Shown here: positions 1 through 5,794 of the stretch, one piece after another | How positions within the stretch are numbered: the stretch's first letter is position 1 | How the letters are laid out: each line of letters starts with the position of its first letter | From: Flavobacteriaceae bacterium | GTDB taxonomy: Bacteria; Bacteroidota; Bacteroidia; Flavobacteriales; Flavobacteriaceae | DNA: 5,794 bases | Direction: 5' to 3' | Assembly: GCA_015493405.1 (NCBI GenBank) | Contig: WGDF01000254.1 | Span: forward strand, 1 to 5,794 | The notes under the pieces: model-generated | What the model was told of the DNA's origin: nothing | The model's database searches: none | The model's input: only the letters and a program-made list of their open reading frames with translations | Position numbers and translations under genes: made by a program

Positions 1-541
1 GAGCTGTTGCTTCCACATCGGCAGTGGCATTATGCGCTTCGGAAAAATTGGTATCAAAAAGATGAAAATACAATTCACCCAATCTGGGTAATTTATAACG
101 ACCACCTCGTCCGCCGGGCAATTGACACAAATCCGCTGTTTTTTGGGTCATGGTGTCCAAAATTTTCTTTTCCAATAAAGGGGTTGGAATTTGCTTGCGA
201 TAGAATTCGGCGCCGGTAATCTTTAAATCAAAATTGATATTGTGCCCTACTACAAATTTAGCTTTTGCGAGAACTGCATTGAATTTTTGCAACACGTCAC
301 TCAAATCAAAGCCCTCCTTTAAAGCCAACTCAGTTGAAATACCATGTATTTGCTCCGATTCAAATGGAATATTAAAACCTTCAGGCTTAATAATATAATC
401 TTGATGCTCGATCAAACGCCCCATATCATCATGCAACTGCCAAGCGATTTGCACCATTCTGGGCCAATTGTCCGTATCACTTATAGGGGCATCAAAATTT
501 TGAGGCAAACCTGTTGTTTCGGTGTCAAAAATCAAATACAT
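1..541 (-). CDS. dnaE: DNA polymerase III alpha subunit, N-terminal proofreading exonuclease region (partial, 3' end beyond the window)
   Basis: The first 180 codons are visible, starting at the ATG at 541-539 and running off the left edge without a stop. The sequence opens MYLIFDTETTGL and forms a full DEDDh 3'-5' exonuclease domain. Exo I is D6 and E8, Exo II is D105 in GHNINFD, and Exo III is H170 and D175 in AHNATADVEAT, with the usual five-residue His-to-Asp spacing. A glycine/arginine-rich PGGRGGRYKLP segment (about 142-152) precedes Exo III. I recall this combination, including DNWPR near residue 24 and KPEGFNIP near 52, from the N-terminus of flavobacterial DnaE of about 1,450-1,500 residues, where the proofreading nuclease is fused to the polymerase. 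It would act in the cytoplasm at the replication fork. The polymerase part is not in the window, so a stand-alone epsilon-like exonuclease remains possible. The exonuclease call is near certain; the dnaE assignment is good but inferred. No Shine-Dalgarno motif precedes the ATG, and the leader is A/T-rich. Confidence 0.78.
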   Translation of the reverse strand, partial: MYLIFDTETTGLPQNFDAPISDTDNWPRMVQIAWQLHDDMGRLIEHQDYIIKPEGFNIPFESEQIHGISTELALKEGFDLSDVLQKFNAVLAKAKFVVGHNINFDLKITGAEFYRKQIPTPLLEKKILDTMTQKTADLCQLPGGRGGRYKLPRLGELYFHLFDTNFSEAHNATADVEATA

Positions 542-579
542 AAGTTGCTGATTAATAATTATTTAAAGTAGCGTTAATA

Positions 580-622
580 AAGTCGTGTTTCAATCACAAA
601 GTTATAAAATAAAACACGTCTT
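580..622. repeat. Inverted repeat centred on the dnaE -7 box
   Basis: The arms AAGTCGTGTTT (580-590) and AAACACGTCTT (612-622) are inverted copies matching at 10 of 11 positions, separated by 21 bp. The dyad centre (601) falls on the candidate -7 box (597-604). The arm centres are 32 bp apart, close to three helical turns. That arrangement would suit a repressor binding across the promoter, but no binding protein is recognised and chance is not excluded. Confidence 0.35.
597..604 (-). promoter_or_regulatory. Putative -7 promoter box for dnaE
   Basis: Read on the minus strand, this is TAACTTTG, an exact match to the Bacteroidota sigma-ABfr -7 consensus TAnnTTTG. It lies 55 bp upstream of the dnaE ATG, which predicts a start of transcription near 590 and a leader of about 50 nt. 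There is no TTG at the usual -33 spacing; that position falls in the T8 tract (623-630 on the plus strand), so the match is only half of a promoter. Confidence 0.5.
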
Positions 623-655
623 AAAAAAAATAGTTATCAACAGTTCAGGACTATT
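623..655 (-). terminator. Weak candidate intrinsic terminator after the DUF3857 gene pair
   Basis: On the minus strand AATAGT (655-650) and ACTATT (634-629) can form a 6-bp stem with a 15-nt loop, followed by a run of T (eight T across 630-623, two of them shared with the stem). It sits about 100 bp downstream of the stop at 752 and before the dnaE promoter, where a terminator would be expected. The stem is short with one G-C pair, so it is weak. Confidence 0.28.
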
Positions 656-680
656 CCAACAAATACTAAAGGAACTCTAT

Positions 681-727
681 CGGAATTTGTTATAAATATC
701 TGATTTAGCAGAGATAGAAATTCTCCG
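681..727. repeat. Two-part hairpin in the 3' flank of the DUF3857 operon
   Basis: GAATTT (683-688) pairs with AAATTC (718-723), and the flanking CG (681-682) pairs with CG (726-727) across a two-base bulge. Inside, TATCT (697-701) pairs with AGATA (712-716). The structure starts 25 bp past the stop of the upstream gene on the minus strand. No T tract follows it in the direction of transcription, so it is not a standard terminator; a 3'-end mRNA structure is possible. Confidence 0.22.
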
Positions 728-751
728 ACAAAATTGATTGAATAAAGGTGC

Positions 752-2758
752 CTATTTATTTTTCAAGATGACTTTTTCATTTTCTTTTTGAACTATTTTA
801 CCCATAAAATCTTTGAGAACACTATATTGTGTATTTGGAATAATCGGTGCGTTGATTTTTTGTTCAATTACCAATTTGATCACATTATTATTTTGACTGA
901 TGGTATAAGTGAAAGAACCCAGATTTTCTGGTAAAGTATAGGTCACATTTTCGGGTAATTTTTCGATTTGATAAGTCGGTGGTACTTTAATTGTGATGGT
1001 AGAACTAAACATAAAAGGATAGCCGAAATATACCGGAAAGTCACGTTTATCCGATTTGAAAACATTTTCCTTTTCAGTTAAAAATAAAGCCGGATTAAAA
1101 GATTTTTTAGGCCCGATTTCTTCTACGGCATCTTCCATATCAAATTGCATCTGTATTTTAAAAGGTTTCTGCAGTTTATACAAACTGCTTTTACGAATTT
1201 TATCTATGGTAAGTCCGTCATATTGATCTTCAAATAATTTAATTAAATCTTCGGAACTCAAGTTTTCAAATTGATTCCTTTTATGCAAGGCGATATTTCC
1301 GGTATATTTTTTGAAATCAAAACCTTTAATTTCCAAATCGGTATTCAAATCGGCTTGAATAATGTCGGTTGCCACACTATAAAATTTAGGAAAAAGGTCA
1401 ATACTTTCCGATTGGCCATCCTCTTTAACCAAACGTCCCTGCCAATTTAAAACCCGCTTAGGTAATACGCCCGGAATGGCAAATCTTTCAGTGGGATCGA
1501 TTAAAATATAGCCTGCTCCGGATGCGACAGCAGTAACGACATAATTAAATCCGTCAATGGTCGGAAACAAAGGTGTGCCATGGCTGTTGGTGCTGACCAA
1601 CACAGGATAAGCTTTAATACCTGATGCATTTAACATCGCAATGAAGGCAAAATTGATTTCAGCAACATTACCGATGCCTTTTTTGTAAGCTTTTACAACA
1701 CCATCATCGGCATATATACCATATTGCTTATTCCATTTTATCTTATTTTTTATAAAATTTAAAATTTTACTTATCTTTTGTACCGAAGTATCTGTCGGCT
1801 TTATAATTTGAGCCAAATCTTTTTTAAAATAATATTGTTTTTTGATTTGATTGCCAAAATTTGATTTTATGTAAATGGTTTTACAGACATCTGCCCAAGA
1901 GGTGGCAATATACTTCGGAATTTGATTAGGATATTTGATATAAGACAATTCAAATTTGACACGACCGATATAATTATTGATACTATTCATATAAGGCTCA
2001 ATGCTAATCGGTGCTATATCTTGCAAGGATAGAGTATAAACATTGAGCTTGACGTCATAATGACTGTTTTGGTAATGCGTTTCATAATTTCCAATATTAT
2101 TGGCATACCGGTTTTTATCCTGCATATTAATATTCAAATTACTTTCGGATTGGGTTACTTTAACCGGAAAATAATTCGTTGTCGAATACTTAAAATGAAA
2201 ATATTCCGGAATTTTTATTTCTGCCGTTAAATATAAAATGGGAATATCAATTTTATAGATTACATCATCTATATTCTCAACATAAGGCGAAAATATTTTG
2301 TATTGCCAATCTATAATGCTCCCTTCCTTTAGATTGGGCATGGTGAATTTTTTTTCGTTCCAATAACGATTAATTTTTTCTTTAAAAATATCCTTTTTAT
2401 TGAGTTTGGTTTTAACGATTTTGCCATGAACTAAATTAAAGGTTACGGCTTTAATAATTACTCTTTCATCATTATTTCGGCCATATAGTTTGATGGCTTT
2501 GGTCGCATATTTAAATCCGTCTTTGTTTTTGAGTAAACGTCTTTCGTGGATTTGTGTTACAATTTGCCAACCGTTTATTTGATCGTAGTCGTACCATGAT
2601 TTGCGTTCTTTAAAAAGTATAACAGCATCGTCATCTTTATATTTATCGGCATTTTTTAACACAAAATCTTTTTTACTGATTTTGCCGAATTTTTTTATTT
2701 GAGCTTTTAGAGACCAAAGGGAAAACAATAAAAACAATGCTAAGAAGAGCTTTTTCAT
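752..2758 (-). CDS. Secreted DUF3857/transglutaminase-like protein lacking the catalytic Cys and His (probable pseudoenzyme)
   Basis: The protein has 668 residues. A signal peptide (residues 1-19, cleavage likely LKA|Q) predicts export to the periplasm; no lipobox is seen and there are no further membrane segments. A DUF3857-type beta-rich region covers roughly 45-230, with the family-like phrase TMPNLKEGSIIDWQYKI near 139-155. A transglutaminase-like core covers about 315-425, and a beta-rich C-terminal region about 460-660. Aligned by eye with the neighbouring paralogue, the catalytic Cys position is V365 (in GNVAEINF) and the His position is Y406 (in GFNYVV), while the acidic residue D421 (in LIDPTE) is kept. 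Cysteine-protease or transglutaminase chemistry is therefore unlikely, and a binding or structural role is inferred. From memory, flavobacterial members of this subfamily often read GNV here, so this is probably an established subfamily rather than recent decay. The frame is intact and Lys/Asn/Ile-rich. The start lies 2 bp after the stop of the upstream gene, so the two are surely co-transcribed. The true substrate or partner is unknown. Confidence 0.85.
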   Translation of the reverse strand: MKKLFLALFLLFSLWSLKAQIKKFGKISKKDFVLKNADKYKDDDAVILFKERKSWYDYDQINGWQIVTQIHERRLLKNKDGFKYATKAIKLYGRNNDERVIIKAVTFNLVHGKIVKTKLNKKDIFKEKINRYWNEKKFTMPNLKEGSIIDWQYKIFSPYVENIDDVIYKIDIPILYLTAEIKIPEYFHFKYSTTNYFPVKVTQSESNLNINMQDKNRYANNIGNYETHYQNSHYDVKLNVYTLSLQDIAPISIEPYMNSINNYIGRVKFELSYIKYPNQIPKYIATSWADVCKTIYIKSNFGNQIKKQYYFKKDLAQIIKPTDTSVQKISKILNFIKNKIKWNKQYGIYADDGVVKAYKKGIGNVAEINFAFIAMLNASGIKAYPVLVSTNSHGTPLFPTIDGFNYVVTAVASGAGYILIDPTERFAIPGVLPKRVLNWQGRLVKEDGQSESIDLFPKFYSVATDIIQADLNTDLEIKGFDFKKYTGNIALHKRNQFENLSSEDLIKLFEDQYDGLTIDKIRKSSLYKLQKPFKIQMQFDMEDAVEEIGPKKSFNPALFLTEKENVFKSDKRDFPVYFGYPFMFSSTITIKVPPTYQIEKLPENVTYTLPENLGSFTYTISQNNNVIKLVIEQKINAPIIPNTQYSVLKDFMGKIVQKENEKVILKNK

Positions 2759-2760
2759 AG

Positions 2761-4680
2761 TTATATTTTTTTAATAATGGTTTTAGTGAGATCCAATTTG
2801 CGAACTTTCTTTAAAAATTTTCTAAAATCACGATAGCTTTCCTTAGGATAGGTACCGCTTTTAATCTCAAAAATTCTATTGTAAATTATTTGATGCGGGC
2901 CTTTTTTGACCACTTGTCGTTTATAAATTCCAAACTGTGATTTGACAACCAGATTATCGGGCAAGAAATCAAACGCTAAACCATCGGGAAGCTTAATGGT
3001 AATATGATCGATATGTTTGAAACCCCGATTAATAACAACGGGAAACTTTCGCTCGCTATATTTGGGCGGAATACCTGAAAATAAAGAAAAAATATTCAAT
3101 CTGAAATAATATTGATTGGCTTCAAGACGGGCAACATAATTAGGAATATTTATACCCAATTTTTGCTCGAAACATGCTTTGGATTTCTCATCTTTCAGTT
3201 TGATAGACTTAATTTTCAAGCCGTTTAATCCCGCAAAATATTTTTTATAAAATAAGACCTGTTTTTCTTTTTTCAAATCTTTTAAAGTAAAAACATCATC
3301 GTAGGACGGCCCACAGTGTTGTATATTTACGGTGCCAAAAACGTTTAATTTCTGATCAATTTGTATGAGAGCCGTTTTCACAACCTGGTTGAGGCTATCG
3401 GGGTATTGCGTTGTTTTTTTAATAAAACTACTGTGAGGTTTCACGACCAATACTTTTCGATTATCTGTAAAACCGGCAATAAAACCAAACGGCACCTTTT
3501 GACTGGTGCATTCCAGCCAAATAGTATCTTTTTGGGTCGGGAGCATCAAAATGGCGTGGTTACCTTGAATGCCAACCAAATCACTGTCTATATCGCGCCT
3601 GGCACCACCATAAACCAAGCTGTAATATGAATTGACTCCGGCAATGTCCATCAAACTTTTAGTATAATTGACCAAAGCCTTGCAATCACCGTAAGCTTTT
3701 TGATCCACTTCTAAAGCCGGCATGGGACGCCAACCGCCTATCCCAATCTGAATACTGACATACCGCGTTTTATTTTGCATATATTTATAAACCTTTTTGG
3801 CTTTTTCAACCGGATCTGAAATAGAGGCTGTCAAAGCTTCAATTGCCGCTTTAGTTTGTGGTGTAACGGTGTTTCTACCTTTGAGCAGCGCCTCATTGAC
3901 CCAATTGCCAAAATCTAACCAAGAATCGGCATGACCTTTTACACCCGCCAATGAAAAACGATTCAACGCAAATCTTACCGAAGGTGTAATTTGACTTAAA
4001 AACGGCATATAATCTTCATAAATAATCGGGGCAACTTGAGCCAATTTGTAATAAATCTCATGTTCCGATTTTTGTTTGACAACGCCAAATTTCTTCAGAT
4101 TTTTTTCTTTGATATGTAAAATAATGTCTGGAGGGTAACCAATTTTATAAACACTTTGCTCAATACCGAGTTTAAAATCACCAATCGGATTAAATGACGG
4201 CAAAGAAGCCGTATTGTGACTATCGACCTTATAAGAAATAGCAACCGTATAGGGATAAGTCTGCGGAATGTAGTGGTAATACAAAACACGGGTATCATTA
4301 TATAATGAAAAACCATCCTCGGCCGAATAATCTTTGATTTCGCTGCGCTTTACCGATTTAATTTTATGCCCAGAAGCATCGTAAATCACAATTTTGATAT
4401 TTTTTATCTTTTCAAAATCGGAATAATAAGCAATAAAATCAGCAAATTGTTGTCCGTTAGCATTCAAAACACTGACGATTTTCTGATGATTGACCAGCAT
4501 CTTACTATCCGAAATCACATTGACATCTGTAATGGATTTACGAATAACTGCATCAGCATTTCGGCTTAAATCATTTGAAATCAATGAAATCAAGTAATTA
4601 CCGTCTTGAGCTGAAAGAGTTGTCACACTTGTCAAATAGAAGAGTAAAGTAAGGGATAAAAATCGGAAATAAAATTTCAT
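2761..4680 (-). CDS. Secreted DUF3857 and transglutaminase-like domain protein with an intact Cys-His-Glu site
   Basis: The protein has 639 residues. A signal peptide (residues 1-24, cleavage likely LSA|Q) sends it to the periplasm or outside; no lipobox or later membrane helix is seen. A DUF3857 region covers about 50-215, the transglutaminase-like core about 275-395, and a beta-rich C-terminal region about 430-610. The core carries the family signature GGWRPMPALEV (315-325) and then YGDCKAL, giving the nucleophile C333. H375 (GNHAIL) is the probable general base, and the third position is E390 in WLECTSQ, where the classical triad has Asp. WLECT is, as I recall, usual for Bacteroidota members, so the protein may still be active as a peptidase, amidase or transferase. 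The substrate is unknown. The ATG at 4680 is chosen because it directly precedes the signal peptide. The gene follows glsA by 62 bp with no clear -7 box between them, and it is tightly linked to its catalytically altered paralogue downstream. Confidence 0.88.
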   Translation of the reverse strand: MKFYFRFLSLTLLFYLTSVTTLSAQDGNYLISLISNDLSRNADAVIRKSITDVNVISDSKMLVNHQKIVSVLNANGQQFADFIAYYSDFEKIKNIKIVIYDASGHKIKSVKRSEIKDYSAEDGFSLYNDTRVLYYHYIPQTYPYTVAISYKVDSHNTASLPSFNPIGDFKLGIEQSVYKIGYPPDIILHIKEKNLKKFGVVKQKSEHEIYYKLAQVAPIIYEDYMPFLSQITPSVRFALNRFSLAGVKGHADSWLDFGNWVNEALLKGRNTVTPQTKAAIEALTASISDPVEKAKKVYKYMQNKTRYVSIQIGIGGWRPMPALEVDQKAYGDCKALVNYTKSLMDIAGVNSYYSLVYGGARRDIDSDLVGIQGNHAILMLPTQKDTIWLECTSQKVPFGFIAGFTDNRKVLVVKPHSSFIKKTTQYPDSLNQVVKTALIQIDQKLNVFGTVNIQHCGPSYDDVFTLKDLKKEKQVLFYKKYFAGLNGLKIKSIKLKDEKSKACFEQKLGINIPNYVARLEANQYYFRLNIFSLFSGIPPKYSERKFPVVINRGFKHIDHITIKLPDGLAFDFLPDNLVVKSQFGIYKRQVVKKGPHQIIYNRIFEIKSGTYPKESYRDFRKFLKKVRKLDLTKTIIKKI

Positions 4681-4736
4681 TATAATTATTTAGTGTTGTT
4701 ATCGCAATATAATAATAAATTCAGAAACTAATCCAA

Positions 4737-4752
4737 TATTTTTTAAAAAATA
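4737..4752. repeat. Perfect 16-bp A/T palindrome over the glsA stop codon
   Basis: TATTTTTTAAAAAATA is perfectly self-complementary and overlaps the last codons and the TAA stop of glsA. It contains no G or C and would give only a weak RNA hairpin with no room for a loop, so it is a poor terminator. The rest of the 62-bp gap to the next gene shows no TAnnTTTG box, which favours read-through from glsA. Confidence 0.3.
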
Positions 4753-5654
4753 CTCCAACCGAGTTTGGTGGTTAACAGTTCCAAAGCTTTGATACCTTTG
4801 ACCGAATTGCCTTTGGGGTTGAGTAAAGGACTCCAAACAGCAACCGCATATTTTTCGGGATGGAGTGCTGCGATTCCACCACCTACACCACTTTTTCCGG
4901 GCAACCCGACCCTAAAACTAAATTCGCCGGCTTCATCATAAAAACCACAAGTTTGCATAATGGCATTGAGCCGTTTGGTTTGACTGGAAGTCAAAATCTG
5001 TTCATCGGTGGGAAACAAACGCCCGTGATTGGCATAGAGCAAAAATGTTTGTGATAAAGTATGAACGGACATCTCTACGGAGCACAATTTGAAATATAAA
5101 TCTAAAACCGCTTCGACCTCATTGTGAATACGCCCGAAAGACTTCATCAGATTTGCCAATGCCCGATTGCGATACCCTGTAGCTTTTTCAGAATGGTAAA
5201 CTTTCGGATTGTAAGTTATCTGTTCGTCTTGGGCAATTTTTCGGATAAAATCAAACAAATCTTGTTCCGGATTGGGAAGTTCACCAATTAACACATCACA
5301 AATAGCCAATGCACCGGCATTGATCAATGGATTACGAGGAAAACCATTTTCTTGCTCGAGTTGTATCAATGAATTAAACGGATCGCCCGAGGGTTCTACA
5401 CCTACATGTTCAAAAACCGTATCGGCTTTGAGCCGGTAAGCTAAGGTAAAAGCAAAGACTTTGGCGATACTCTGCAAACTAAACTTTTCATCAACCGCCC
5501 CTACCCCGTAATTTTGCCCTGAGATATCGGTCAGATTGATGGCAAATTTATGCGATGGCACTTTAGCTAATTCGGGAATATAATCAGCTTGTTTGCCTTG
5601 CAGATTTAGCCGGTTTATGTCATCATAAATATTTTGCAAAATGGGTTGAAACAT
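4743..5654 (-). CDS. glsA: Glutaminase A (serine-dependent beta-lactamase-like family)
   Basis: This enzyme hydrolyses L-glutamine to L-glutamate and ammonia in the cytoplasm. The protein has 303 residues, close to the usual 300-310 of the GlsA family (E. coli YneH and YbaS, Bacillus YbgJ), and covers one full glutaminase domain with no signal peptide. The SxxK catalytic pair is S62 and K65 in SLQSIAKVF. Other conserved active-site positions of the family are present: N112 (INAGA), E156 (HSEKATG), N163 (YRNRALA), Y187, Y239 (GFYDEAGEF) and V257 in the KSGVGGG loop. The spacing agrees with the known YneH residues as I recall them, offset by four to five. The N-terminal GKQADYIPELAKV is a typical family opening and supports the ATG at 5654. 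No Shine-Dalgarno motif is evident. The gene is first in the leftward run, with a candidate terminator upstream of it at 5733-5762, so it probably has its own promoter within 5655-5732. Any functional link to the downstream exported proteins is not shown by the sequence. Confidence 0.97.
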   Translation of the reverse strand: MFQPILQNIYDDINRLNLQGKQADYIPELAKVPSHKFAINLTDISGQNYGVGAVDEKFSLQSIAKVFAFTLAYRLKADTVFEHVGVEPSGDPFNSLIQLEQENGFPRNPLINAGALAICDVLIGELPNPEQDLFDFIRKIAQDEQITYNPKVYHSEKATGYRNRALANLMKSFGRIHNEVEAVLDLYFKLCSVEMSVHTLSQTFLLYANHGRLFPTDEQILTSSQTKRLNAIMQTCGFYDEAGEFSFRVGLPGKSGVGGGIAALHPEKYAVAVWSPLLNPKGNSVKGIKALELLTTKLGWSIF

Positions 5655-5686
5655 AAAACTTACTTTGTGCCCGTAATTTATAAATA

Positions 5687-5692
5687 ATTATA
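5687..5692 (-). promoter_or_regulatory. Possible promoter -10-like TATAAT upstream of glsA
   Basis: On the minus strand this reads TATAAT, directly after a T8G tract, 32 bp before the glsA ATG. No TAnnTTTG box is found in the 140 bp upstream of glsA, so this is only the best available candidate. In such A/T-rich sequence a six-base match is weak evidence. Confidence 0.2.
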
Positions 5693-5732
5693 CAAAAAAA
5701 AGTGATTTCGCTTAGTCTACAATCATTTCTAT

Positions 5733-5762
5733 AAAAAAATAGCGCCTTACATAGACGCCATT
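5733..5762 (-). terminator. Intrinsic terminator, minus strand, for a gene beyond the right edge
   Basis: On the minus strand AATGGCGT (5762-5755) pairs with GCGCTATT (5745-5738) around a 9-nt loop, giving an 8-bp stem with two G-U pairs. It runs straight into a tract of seven T (5739-5733, the first two inside the stem). On the plus strand the wobble pairs become A-C mismatches and no T tract follows, so the element works in one direction only. It would end a leftward transcript that enters from outside the window and separate it from glsA. Confidence 0.5.
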
Positions 5763-5766
5763 CCTA

Positions 5767-5780
5767 TAAAACCTGTTTTA
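5767..5780. repeat. Short perfect dyad TAAAAC-CT-GTTTTA
   Basis: Two 6-bp arms are perfectly inverted around a 2-bp spacer, a few bases upstream (in minus-strand terms) of the terminator stem. It could be an operator-like half-site pair or simply a chance A/T-rich dyad near the 3' end of the unseen upstream gene. Confidence 0.2.
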
Positions 5781-5794
5781 GATTCATTATTTTA

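Noticed and set aside
634..642. TTATCAACA, one base from the DnaA box TTATCCACA, upstream of dnaE.
   Set aside because: A one-mismatch match to a nine-base site on either strand is expected about once by chance in a window this size, more so in A/T-rich DNA. It is single, with no cluster of boxes, so no origin or DnaA control is claimed.
752..2758. Possibility that the 668-residue gene is a decaying pseudogene because catalytic residues are missing.
   Set aside because: The frame is full length with an intact signal peptide and clean domain order, and similar GNV motifs are recalled in related proteins. A maintained non-catalytic protein fits better.
3361..3630. Open reading frame on the plus strand (89 codons) antisense to the 639-residue protein.
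   Set aside because: It lies wholly inside a convincing gene on the other strand, resembles no known protein and has no start signals. It is a shadow of the real coding frame, as are the other short plus-strand frames at 7-219, 344-571, 4366-4569 and 4860-5054.
4681..4742. Possible separate promoter for the 639-residue protein, based on TAGTTTCTG on the minus strand (4730-4722).
   Set aside because: It lacks the final G of TAnnTTTG at the correct position and has no TTG at -33, so read-through from glsA is the simpler view.
5741..5759. Direct-repeat look of GGCGTCTAT and GGCGCTAT on the minus strand, considered as an iteron or attachment site.
   Set aside because: There are only two imperfect units, and they are better explained as the arms and loop of the terminator hairpin at 5733-5762.

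Overview
The window looks like ordinary chromosomal DNA from a member of the Bacteroidota, most likely a Flavobacteriia-type organism. It is AT-rich and has no Shine-Dalgarno-like motifs before its starts. One good Bacteroidota -7 promoter box (TAnnTTTG) is present. The protein families also fit: two tandem secreted DUF3857/transglutaminase-like proteins, and a proofreading-exonuclease N-terminus of the kind fused to flavobacterial DnaE. These are judgements from recall and reading; no search was run.

All four genes lie on the minus strand, so transcription runs from right to left. At the right edge (5655-5794) is a non-coding leader that holds a likely intrinsic terminator for a gene outside the window. 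It is followed by glsA, a complete cytoplasmic glutaminase (4743-5654). After 62 bp comes an exported DUF3857/transglutaminase-like protein with an apparently usable active site (2761-4680). After only 2 bp comes a second exported DUF3857/transglutaminase-like protein whose catalytic Cys and His positions are occupied by Val and Tyr (752-2758). A 210-bp intergenic stretch (542-751) then holds a weak terminator candidate and the promoter of the last gene. That gene (1-541, cut by the window edge) begins with a complete DEDDh 3'-5' exonuclease domain and is probably the start of dnaE, the replicative polymerase alpha subunit.

The two transglutaminase-like genes almost certainly share a transcript, possibly with glsA, because no convincing promoter is visible between the three. 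The best candidate for something under-described is this pair: one copy with Cys-His-Glu and, beside it, a copy that keeps the fold and the acidic residue but has lost Cys and His. Nothing in the window resembles a mobile element, CRISPR array, tRNA, rRNA or defence system.
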